64,000 bases of DNA from Boudabousia marimammalium (GTDB taxonomy: Bacteria > Actinomycetota > Actinomycetes > Actinomycetales > Actinomycetaceae). Position 1 is the stretch's first letter. Every line of letters starts with the position of its first letter. The notes beneath the pieces are model-generated. The model was not told the origin of the DNA. It did no database searches and saw only the letters and a list, made by a program, of their open reading frames with translations. This document shows positions 36,467 to 43,837 of the stretch, in pieces. Position numbers and translations under genes: made by a program. The stretch lies in NCBI RefSeq assembly GCF_001936115.1, contig NZ_MPDM01000002.1, positions 1 through 64,000 on the forward strand, given 5' to 3'.

Positions 36467-36550
36467 GTTTCCTCTATCTAAGTGCGAGAAAGTACTCTTG
36501 GATAGTTTAGCGCACTAGACCCCGGTAGGTTAAAGGAAGATAATGGTGTT

Positions 36551-36970
36551 ATGAGCACAATTTTTGAAAAGATCATTGCCGGTGAGATTCCCGCAACTTT
36601 TGTTTGGCAGGATGAGATCTGCGTAGCTTTTATGGATGTCAATCCGATGGCTGAGGGGCATTGCTTGGTGGTGCCGCGCGACGCAGTTGACCATTTCTTC
36701 GATGTTCCTTTTGAGCAGTCAGCACATTTGATGATGGTGGCGCAAAAGATTTCGAAAACTGCGGACCGAGTTTTTGATTGCACTCGGGTGGGTTTGGTGA
36801 TTGCAGGCTACGGCGTGCCGCATACGCATTTACATTTGATTCCAATCAATAGCGAAAAAGAATTAGATCCGACGCACAAGATTCCGACTAATCCCGAGCA
36901 AATTCTGCATGCTGGCGAAAAGTTGCGCCACGCTTTACTAGAAGATGGTTACCAGGAAGCTCGACTATAA
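36551..36970 (+). CDS. HIT-family nucleotide-binding protein
   Basis: A 139-residue Hint/Fhit-related hydrolase with the histidine triad HTHLHLIP at about residues 95-102 and the N-terminal IFEKIIAGEIPATFVWQDE. HIT proteins of this branch hydrolyse nucleoside phosphoramidates and AMP-lysine-like adducts; the physiological substrate is unknown. It is transcribed divergently from leuS and convergent with the VKOR gene. Confidence 0.9.
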   Translation: MSTIFEKIIAGEIPATFVWQDEICVAFMDVNPMAEGHCLVVPRDAVDHFFDVPFEQSAHLMMVAQKISKTADRVFDCTRVGLVIAGYGVPHTHLHLIPINSEKELDPTHKIPTNPEQILHAGEKLRHALLEDGYQEARL

Positions 36971-36987
36971 GGCTAGCTAACGCATTT

Positions 36988-37023
36988 GTGGCGCCGAGGA
37001 AGATTCAGTTCCCTCGGCGCCAC
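36988..37023. terminator. hairpin between convergent HIT and VKOR genes
   Basis: GTGGCGCCGAGG (36988-36999) and CCTCGGCGCCAC (37012-37023) form a perfect 12-base-pair stem. It sits centrally between converging genes and should stop both transcripts, although the flanking U tracts are poor. Confidence 0.7.
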
Positions 37024-37044
37024 TATGCATCTAGGCAGATTGAT

Positions 37045-37848
37045 TTAGCTAAAGAGCTTAGACCCTAGCCCCAAGATTACGATTAGAACCAGCAGACCAT
37101 ACATGACTGCGGAGAAGCCCCACCAGTCACGGACCATTACCCGTCCCAGCCAGCCTAAGCCGGGGATTTGGGCGCGGCTTGCCCTCCCGACGATGATGAT
37201 GAAGAGGGCAATCATGGAGAACCAAATCACCATGCACCAGGGGCACAGCTTTTGCATGCTGAAAGCTGACTGCCAAGCGAACCAATAGACGAATAGCAAA
37301 GCCAGTGTGCTGGCTACGGTCATCGCCATCCAGAACCAGCGTGGCAGTTTCACATTGGAGACGAGGAGGACGCTGACTGTCAACAAAGCGGCGAAAGCAA
37401 CTGTACCCAGCAATGCGTTGGGGAATCCAAAGAACACTTCTGACTTCCATGAGGACAATGACGCTCCGCAGGAAACATAAGCATTCAGGTCACAAGAAAG
37501 CTGCGCCTCAGGATTCTTCGCGTGTTCAATGGTTGCTAACACCAGTGCTACTGAAGCGGTTAAACCAAGAGCAGAGAATAAAACCATTAACCAAGCTGGG
37601 ATGGCATCGAGCCCACCTGCAGTTTCTTTCTCAGAAGGATCAGTGCGCCGCTTAGCTTCTGCGGCGAATTCTTGGTCGGTTATTCCGCCTAAGACCGTAG
37701 TCTCTTCTGCCGGTTCATTATCCTCCGCTGTAGTTTCCCCAAGGGATGTGTCCATCTGCTCATCGGATTCTTCTGGTGCGATAGCTAGCTCAGGAGCAGG
37801 CTCGCTCCGATTCGGACTAGCAGAATAAAAATCATTATCTTCGGCCAT
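37045..37848 (-). CDS. vitamin K epoxide reductase (VKOR) family membrane protein
   Basis: Quinone-linked oxidoreductase that reoxidises DsbA-like proteins during disulfide formation in the envelope. After an acidic, disordered N-terminus of about 85 residues there are five hydrophobic helices. The loop cysteine pair is CDLNAYVSCG and the active CxxC is KLCPWCMVIW. The 267 residues exceed the usual 150-200 only because of the acidic tail. A GAGGAGGGG site precedes the ATG at 37848. No DsbA-like partner is in the window. Confidence 0.92.
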   Translation of the reverse strand: MAEDNDFYSASPNRSEPAPELAIAPEESDEQMDTSLGETTAEDNEPAEETTVLGGITDQEFAAEAKRRTDPSEKETAGGLDAIPAWLMVLFSALGLTASVALVLATIEHAKNPEAQLSCDLNAYVSCGASLSSWKSEVFFGFPNALLGTVAFAALLTVSVLLVSNVKLPRWFWMAMTVASTLALLFVYWFAWQSAFSMQKLCPWCMVIWFSMIALFIIIVGRASRAQIPGLGWLGRVMVRDWWGFSAVMYGLLVLIVILGLGSKLFS

Positions 37849-37943
37849 ACTGCCCCTCCTCTTATATACAGCTTAAGTGTACCCTGTTAGCCACCAATCC
37901 CCCGTGCTAAAATGTGGCACCCACCATATAGCGGGTTACCGAT

Positions 37944-37972
37944 TTGAACTCAGAGCGACAGCACTGTAAAGT
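37944..37972 (+). promoter_or_regulatory. predicted promoter of the tRNA-Lys pair
   Basis: TTGAAC (37944-37949) and TAAAGT (37967-37972) with a 17-base spacer lie about 35 bases upstream of the first tRNA-Lys. Confidence 0.65.
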
Positions 37973-38006
37973 TTCCATGTCGAGAAACTTAAGCTTCTTG
38001 AATCCA

Positions 38007-38079
<73 letters not shown>

Positions 38080-38099
38080 CTGCTCCACTTTGGAGCCCA

Positions 38100-38172
<73 letters not shown>

Positions 38173-38205
38173 CTTTTTGTACCCAAAATTCGCACACCGA
38201 CAAAC

Positions 38206-38225
38206 TCAATACTATATTGTATTGA
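38206..38225. promoter_or_regulatory. palindromic operator-like site before the orphan DNA-binding gene
   Basis: TCAATAC (38206-38212) and GTATTGA (38219-38225) are perfect seven-base arms round a six-base TATATT. It lies in an AT-rich leader about 90 bases before the DNA-binding protein gene and could be its autoregulatory site. No direct evidence. Confidence 0.4.
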
Positions 38226-38316
38226 ATACGCCTCCCATTTACCGCATATTCAACCAACATTAGGTATATATTCATTCATAGGATTCAATTTTGGATGCCA
38301 TATGAAGGGAGGGGTA

Positions 38317-38841
38317 ATGGCTCGCCGTCGTTTGACTCAAACCGAAAGAGGACTGCTAGATGCGATTGCCGATCGCATGGCAAGCTGCCGTCCCGACGAA
38401 ATTAGGCCAGACTCGATTACGGAGGCAGCCCGATTAGCCGTGACCGTACTCAGGGACAAGAATTCGCTTGATGACGTGATAGGCCCAACTTGCACGACAT
38501 CTGTACTTGCAAAATGGTGGCAGATTTCTCGGCAAGCAGTGCACAAAGCTGTAAAAGAGTTCCGTGTCGTCGCGGTGCAAGATGCCAAACACACTTGGCA
38601 CTTCCCCACTTGGCAGCTACAGGAGGACCATCGCTCTATTGATGGGGTTCATGAAACCCTCATAATTATGCGAGATTTACCACGCATGGATCAGGCAATG
38701 TGGTACATTAAGCCAGCTAAACAGCTAAACGGATTGACTCCTGCGCAGTGGCTCATCGAAAAGCGAGACATTAGCTGCGCGACTACCCTGGCACGCCAAT
38801 ATGCTCACTCTCAGATTCGCGCGCGACAAAAGCGTGATTAG
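38317..38841 (+). CDS. orphan DNA-binding protein, DUF2384/Xre-MbcA-ParS antitoxin-like
   Basis: A 174-residue protein starting at ATG 38317, just after GGGAGG. The open frame extends upstream through part of tRNA-Lys, which is not coding. The middle holds a helix-turn-helix-like WWQISRQAVHKAVKEF (about 66-81) followed by HFPTWQL. The C-terminal AMWYIKPAKQLNGLTPAQWL then IEKRD matches by eye the DUF2384 pattern of antitoxins that bind RES-domain toxins. No RES toxin follows; bcp is on the other strand. It may be a solitary regulator or remnant of a tRNA-linked island. The family match is from memory, not search. Confidence 0.55.
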   Translation: MARRRLTQTERGLLDAIADRMASCRPDEIRPDSITEAARLAVTVLRDKNSLDDVIGPTCTTSVLAKWWQISRQAVHKAVKEFRVVAVQDAKHTWHFPTWQLQEDHRSIDGVHETLIIMRDLPRMDQAMWYIKPAKQLNGLTPAQWLIEKRDISCATTLARQYAHSQIRARQKRD

Positions 38842-38882
38842 ACGCCCAAAAGACCAGATTTCGACGCTAGAAGACAGAGAAT

Positions 38883-39356
38883 CTAATCTTGAGACAGCAG
38901 TCTCGTTAATCTGTCCACATGCCCTTTAGCGCGCACATTATAAAGCGCATGGGAGACTTCTCCAGTCGGTGAGATTACCACGGTAGAGCGGATTGTCCCC
39001 ACTACAGTTTTGCCGTAATTTAGTTTTTCTCCCCACGCCCCGTACGCTTCCATCACGTCATGCTCAGGATTAGAAGCCAAGATAAACGGCAGCTCATGGT
39101 CAGCCGCAAATTTCTCAAGCGCGGCAAGCTTGTCAGGGCTGATTCCTACCACCGTATACCCGAGGCCTGTAAGACGACCGAGATTATCACGAAAATCACA
39201 AGCTTCAGTCGTACAACCGGGAGTATTCGCGCGGGGATAGAAATAGAGAATCAGGCCAGTTTGCGCTTCTTTCAGCAAATCCTCTAGGTTAATCCCACCT
39301 TGCATTGAGTCCAGTGAAAAGTCCGGAGCTTTATCTCCTTCGATTAATTTCCCCAT
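38883..39356 (-). CDS. bcp: thiol peroxidase, BCP/PrxQ type
   Basis: Peroxiredoxin reducing hydrogen and organic peroxides. The peroxidatic cysteine is in PRANTPGCTTEACDFRDN (first Cys), and the second Cys five residues later is the resolving residue typical of alpha-type BCP. The start at ATG 39356 (MGKLIEGDKAPDFSLDS) has GGAGG eight bases upstream; the open frame reaching 39398 would bury it. 157 residues is the standard size. It is a single gene here with no linked thioredoxin. Confidence 0.94.
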   Translation of the reverse strand: MGKLIEGDKAPDFSLDSMQGGINLEDLLKEAQTGLILYFYPRANTPGCTTEACDFRDNLGRLTGLGYTVVGISPDKLAALEKFAADHELPFILASNPEHDVMEAYGAWGEKLNYGKTVVGTIRSTVVISPTGEVSHALYNVRAKGHVDRLTRLLSQD

Positions 39357-39454
39357 ATTTGTATCCTCCATTTCAGCAGAAAATGTAGCTAGTATCACTC
39401 TACCGCTATTACCGGTAGAAGAGCATCAATAAGTGCGGTAGACTCAACGGGCAA

Positions 39455-39539
<85 letters not shown>

Positions 39540-40670
39540 TTACTTCTCTTTCCAGGCCCCGCTAATGGTGGCCTCCGCGATTACCCTAGTATCGCGATAA
39601 ATCACCATGGATTGACCCGGAGCAATGCCACGCATTCCCGGTATCCCGCTTCTTTCCTCACCCACGATATGAGCAATAATCGTCTCGCCTTTACGTTCAA
39701 TCAAAGCGTCGACTGGACGTCCGTGGGCCCGTACCTGGACTTGCAGTCCGCCGACCGCAACGCCCTCGGCTCCAGCCAAAACCTCATCACTGTCCGGAAC
39801 CAGCCACACTGGACGGGTCGCAGAAATCCGATTTACGGTCAACAGCTCAACTGGACCTACCACTACTTCATTGGTCTGAGGACGCGTCTCCAACACGTAG
39901 CGGGGACGCCCATCCGGCGCTGGGCGGTCAATGTGCAGCCCCTTGCGCTGGCCGACGGTAAAACCGAAGTAGCCGTCATGCTGTCCGAGAACTTCACCCT
40001 CAGGGGTGACAATATTGCCCCTATTTGAATCCAAGTTACGCTTCAAAAAACCAAAGGTATCCCCATCTGGGATAAAGCAAATATCGTAACTGTCAGGTTT
40101 TTGCGAAACTGTGAAACCACGAGCTTGTGCCTCCGCACGCACCTCGGCTTTGGTGGCGGCTCCGCCGAGGGGGAATAACACCCGGTTAAGATTCTCCCGT
40201 CCCATCACAGCCAGCACATATGACTGATCCTTCAATGGGTCAGAGCCCCGATGTAGCTCAGGTCCTTCAGGACCTTGCACTAGAGTCGCATAGTGCCCCG
40301 TACAAACAGCGTCGAAGCCGAGGGAGCGTCCTCGGTCCAAGAGCTCACGGAACTTGACGAACTCATTGCACCGCACGCAAGGATTAGGGGTCCTTCCGGA
40401 ACGGTATTCTGAGAGAAAATCATTCACCACGGTATCAGTGAATTCTTCAGCCATATCCCAAACATAGAAAGGAATACCCAACTTTGCTGCAGTCCTAGCA
40501 GCATCCGAAGCATCCTCCACTGTGCAGCAACCACGAGAACTGCATCGTGATTCACTACGGTTTGCAGAAAGAGCCATATGAACGGCGGTAACATCATGCC
40601 CGGCATCAACCGCACGTGCAGCTGCCACAGCAGAATCAACCCCGCCAGACAAGGCGGCGAGTACTCGCAT
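39540..40670 (-). CDS. mnmA: tRNA-specific 2-thiouridylase MnmA
   Basis: Makes s2U34 in tRNA-Lys, -Glu and -Gln. The PP-loop ATP site is LSGGVDSAVAAA (residues 7-18), with the active cysteines in TPNPCVRCNEFVKF (about 100) and DSYDICFIPDGD (about 200). The C-terminal barrel ends PGMRGIAPGQSMVIYRDTRV. The 376 residues are normal. It follows the cysteine desulfurase gene with a one-base overlap, so the sulfur donor and acceptor are co-produced. Its stop directly abuts tRNA-Leu. Confidence 0.95.
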   Translation of the reverse strand: MRVLAALSGGVDSAVAAARAVDAGHDVTAVHMALSANRSESRCSSRGCCTVEDASDAARTAAKLGIPFYVWDMAEEFTDTVVNDFLSEYRSGRTPNPCVRCNEFVKFRELLDRGRSLGFDAVCTGHYATLVQGPEGPELHRGSDPLKDQSYVLAVMGRENLNRVLFPLGGAATKAEVRAEAQARGFTVSQKPDSYDICFIPDGDTFGFLKRNLDSNRGNIVTPEGEVLGQHDGYFGFTVGQRKGLHIDRPAPDGRPRYVLETRPQTNEVVVGPVELLTVNRISATRPVWLVPDSDEVLAGAEGVAVGGLQVQVRAHGRPVDALIERKGETIIAHIVGEERSGIPGMRGIAPGQSMVIYRDTRVIAEATISGAWKEK

Positions 40671-41833
40671 TAATTACGTCCTTTTTCAAATCTGGCGGCC
40701 GCATCAAGGGCCGACCCTAAGGCAGCTAGGAAAGCTGCAATATCTTCACTGGTGCTATCCCATCCAAGAGACACACGCAAAGCGCCCATAGCTTCCGCTT
40801 CACTGCGTCCCATGGCCAATAACGCGGCAGAAGGTCGGGGTACGCCAGCGGCACAGGCAGAAGCCGCAGAAACTGCAACGCCAGCCTGATCCATCATCAT
40901 TAAGATAACTTCGGGATGCTCAGTAGGCAGTGTCAAATGAACAATATGAGGTGAAGTCTGTCCAACCTTCGTCACAGTAGCTCTAGGATCTAAACCGGCA
41001 ATCAGCTGCGCACGTAACTGGAGCATCAGGGAAGTTTCCTCAGCGCGAGTAGCATCAGCAATTTCCAGGGCAGAGGCAAGAGCGCGTGCCCCAGCCACAT
41101 TCTGGGTACCAGAACGTAGCGAGCGTTCCTGTCCTCCGCCAATACGGTCAGATACGACTGCGATAGCACGCTTGATTAAGAGCACTCCGATGCCTCCGGG
41201 GGCCCCAATTTTATGGCCGGAGAAAGCTAAGGATTCAACTCCCCATTCGTGGAAATCCACCTCAATATGGCCCACTGCCTGCGCCGCATCACAGTGGACG
41301 TGTTTAACACCATGCCGGTGCGCGATCTCAGCAAGTTCTTTGACTGGTTGAATCGTCCCAACCTCATTGGAGACCGCCATAAAGGCAGCTACCGAAACCT
41401 GATTCTCTGAACAGAGCCTCTCCACATCCGCGGTGTCGATTAGTCCCAGCTCATCAACCTTTGCGATAAGTACCTGACCGCCGTTTTCGCGACACCGGTC
41501 CCCCAGTTTAGCGATTGCGGGATGCTCCAATCCGTCGGTCAAGAAAACTGGTGTCTGTCCAGCCTCCTCGGCCGCCTTCAAAGCTCCCAGCACGGTGAGA
41601 CTATTGGACTCCGTAGCACCAGAAGTGAAAACTACTTCCGCAGCGTCGGCACCCAAACTATCGGCAACCCGTTTTCGAGCGTCCTCCAGCATCTCACGAG
41701 CCGCGCGCCCCGCCGCATGCAGAGCATTAGGGTTGCCAGGATTCTGACTAAGTAATCTTAAATCCTGCGCGTAGGAGTCAATCACTTCAGTCCGAATCGG
41801 CGCAGTCGCCGCATAGTCCAGGTAGCTAGTCAT
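40670..41833 (-). CDS. cysteine desulfurase (IscS/NifS family)
   Basis: PLP enzyme transferring sulfur from cysteine to acceptors. Visible are VHCDAAQAVGHIEVD (aspartate binding PLP), SFSGHKIGAPGGIGVLL with the PLP lysine, and the sulfur-carrying Cys in SAASACAAGVPRP near residue 330. At 387 residues it is like housekeeping NifS/IscS. Being joined to mnmA, it is probably the dedicated donor for tRNA thiolation; it may also serve Fe-S assembly, as no other iron-sulfur genes are here. Confidence 0.92.
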   Translation of the reverse strand: MTSYLDYAATAPIRTEVIDSYAQDLRLLSQNPGNPNALHAAGRAAREMLEDARKRVADSLGADAAEVVFTSGATESNSLTVLGALKAAEEAGQTPVFLTDGLEHPAIAKLGDRCRENGGQVLIAKVDELGLIDTADVERLCSENQVSVAAFMAVSNEVGTIQPVKELAEIAHRHGVKHVHCDAAQAVGHIEVDFHEWGVESLAFSGHKIGAPGGIGVLLIKRAIAVVSDRIGGGQERSLRSGTQNVAGARALASALEIADATRAEETSLMLQLRAQLIAGLDPRATVTKVGQTSPHIVHLTLPTEHPEVILMMMDQAGVAVSAASACAAGVPRPSAALLAMGRSEAEAMGALRVSLGWDSTSEDIAAFLAALGSALDAAARFEKGRN

Positions 41834-41845
41834 CGAAGCAGTGCC

Positions 41846-42850
41846 TCACTCACGCTGAAAATCTGGGTTAGCTTTGAGTGCCTCAATCGCCTGTGGCAAT
41901 ATCTCACGAAAATCACCGATTACCGCAAAGTCAGCCATTTCTACCATAGGCACATCTGGATCATCGACGACTACCGCAATATTCTTAGAAGATTGCATTC
42001 CACAAGTGTGATGAATTGCGCCAGAGACGCCCACTCCAAGATAGAAATCAGGGGAGATGGTAAGACCAGTTTGCCCAACCTGAGCTGAACGATCCATCCA
42101 GCCCTCGTCACAAACGGGACGGGTCGCACCAACCGCACCATTAAGCAGTTCAGCTAATTCCTTCACCTCATCAAGGTCCCCATCTGTGCCGTATCCAGCA
42201 CACACCACGGTTGAGGCTTCAGCGAGAGAAGGACCAGATTCGGCTATGACCTCAGAGGACAGCACACGAACGTCGTCAGCTGCCGCACTGAAAGAAACCT
42301 CAACCGGAATCACCCCCGGGGTTTCTACTGCGGTTACCGGGACAGCTGTGCCAGCGCCGGGACGCAGTGCCACAATCGGTAATCCCGAAGGGATATTAAA
42401 GGAAGAAGACCACTCTCCGCCTAGCACGGACTTGGAGGCAGTTAAAACCCCGTCCACCACATCAACCTCTGTGACCTCTACTGCCGCGCCGGAGCGGAAC
42501 TTTGCTCCCACCATAGAAGCAATCTCTCGGCCGCGGAAATTGGAGATACATAAGATTGCAGAAAGCTGGGTAAGCGAGTTCGCACAGGCGACCACGGCGT
42601 CTGCTACAACAGCACTCACCCGCGGGGAACGTCCAGCTAGATTCGGGATAAGCACCTTAGAAACCCCTGCCTCACCAAGCCGAGACATATTCGGCGACGG
42701 GTTCAAAGAGACCGCCCAAATCTCAGCGGAGGTCAACCGGCGGGCTACGCCCAGCAAATGCACAGAAGCGTCAGTGAGCAGGAAAGAGCCATCAGGCTGT
42801 GGGATCTGGTCCAAAACAACCAGTACCGGGTGAGTAAATTTTTCAGTCAT
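41846..42850 (-). CDS. etfA: electron transfer flavoprotein subunit alpha
   Basis: FAD-binding subunit of the heterodimeric ETF that passes electrons from acyl-CoA or other dehydrogenases. The C-terminal FAD domain shows VGATRPVCDEGWMDRSAQVG then QTGLTISPDFYLGVGVSGAI, followed by HHTCGMQSSKNIAVV. The 334 residues are typical. It overlaps etfB by four bases. No ETF-quinone oxidoreductase (FixC/FixX) or acyl-CoA dehydrogenase lies nearby. Confidence 0.94.
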   Translation of the reverse strand: MTEKFTHPVLVVLDQIPQPDGSFLLTDASVHLLGVARRLTSAEIWAVSLNPSPNMSRLGEAGVSKVLIPNLAGRSPRVSAVVADAVVACANSLTQLSAILCISNFRGREIASMVGAKFRSGAAVEVTEVDVVDGVLTASKSVLGGEWSSSFNIPSGLPIVALRPGAGTAVPVTAVETPGVIPVEVSFSAAADDVRVLSSEVIAESGPSLAEASTVVCAGYGTDGDLDEVKELAELLNGAVGATRPVCDEGWMDRSAQVGQTGLTISPDFYLGVGVSGAIHHTCGMQSSKNIAVVVDDPDVPMVEMADFAVIGDFREILPQAIEALKANPDFQRE

Positions 42851-43656
42851 CGCGACACCACCTGTGCAATATATTCGGCCAGTTTCTTCCCGCCATCTCC
42901 AGTATCAGTAACTACCACACGATTCTCGCGTTCCGGTAGCACTGAAACATCCAAAATATTGGTGCCAGAAGACTGCGCTCCCACCGGACCTAGCTCAAAG
43001 GAAGCATTGGCCTGCGCAACACGCCCCAAAAGCTCATCTAGATCCCAAACCTCCAAAGGCTTCTTGCGCGCGGCAGCCATCGCTTTAAAGTTCGGGTATC
43101 GCGGATCGTTGGCCTGGTCAGTCACTGAGATAACTGCCGGGAACGGCGCTTCCAACTGATCTAGGTATCCGTCTGATTCGCGGGTGATCCGGACTAGGTT
43201 GCTGGTTACTTCAGTTTCCTTAGCCAGACCCATGTAGGGACGTCCCAGATATGTAGCCAAAGCTGCCGGCAGCATGAAAGTCATGCCATCAAAAGAAGCC
43301 ATGCCGGTAACTACCAGGTCAAAAGGAGCCTCTGCCTCATGCGACAAGATGGCCGCGCTCAATACGGAGGCCGTCGCGTAAACATCAGAACCAGCCAGCT
43401 GCTCATCAGTAATGAGCACGCCGCGATCTGCACCCATCTGCAAGGCTCGCATTACGGCGTCCTCAGCGTCCTCGGGGCCCATGGAGAAAGCCACTACTTC
43501 GCCGCCATGCTTCTCCACTAGAGAGACGGCAGCCTCGATAGCGTTTTCATCTAGCTCGTTGAGAGTGTCGTCCTCTCCCCGGACCATTCGACCGTCTTCA
43601 ATCCGGCGTTCAGACTGAAGATCAGGAATGTACTTAACACATACTGCAATTTTCAT
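42847..43656 (-). CDS. etfB: electron transfer flavoprotein subunit beta
   Basis: AMP-binding partner of EtfA. It opens MKIAVCVKYIPD, has NELDENAIEAAVSL, VVAFSMGPEDAEDAVMRALQ, and IPD-type end AYPNF-like PRYPNFKAMAAARKKPLEVW. I start at ATG 43656; a longer frame to 43692 has no ribosome site and extra residues not seen in the family. 269 residues is normal. It is transcribed away from glgX across a 181-base regulatory gap. Confidence 0.94.
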   Translation of the reverse strand: MKIAVCVKYIPDLQSERRIEDGRMVRGEDDTLNELDENAIEAAVSLVEKHGGEVVAFSMGPEDAEDAVMRALQMGADRGVLITDEQLAGSDVYATASVLSAAILSHEAEAPFDLVVTGMASFDGMTFMLPAALATYLGRPYMGLAKETEVTSNLVRITRESDGYLDQLEAPFPAVISVTDQANDPRYPNFKAMAAARKKPLEVWDLDELLGRVAQANASFELGPVGAQSSGTNILDVSVLPERENRVVVTDTGDGGKKLAEYIAQVVSR

Positions 43657-43657
43657 G

Positions 43658-43778
43658 TCTTTACTGTGCCATATTCTTCGCCAGATTCCCATTTCGAGGT
43701 ACCGTTTCGCGCTGATTGTGAAACTCTGGTCAGTTTTTTCGCGCCGAAACGGTCAGTAACCGAAGAGGACAGTAAAGA
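43658..43778. promoter_or_regulatory. nested inverted repeats between etfB and glgX
   Basis: The outer repeat is TCTTTACTGT (43658-43667) with ACAGTAAAGA (43769-43778), perfect over 10 bases. Inside it ACCGTTTCGCGC (43701-43712) and GCGCCGAAACGGT (43741-43753) are complementary with one extra C. The pieces are more than 25 bases apart, so they look like paired binding sites for a regulator, or a large hairpin, shared by the divergent genes. Confidence 0.55.
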
Positions 43779-43837
43779 GTCATCATGTTAGTCTCGATAT
43801 CCGATTCACTTAGAAATTTAGATATGAAAGTGGAATA

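Noticed and set aside
36467-36550. T-box upstream of leuS
   Set aside because: The 84-base gap has no GGGTGG-type T-box core or room for stem I.
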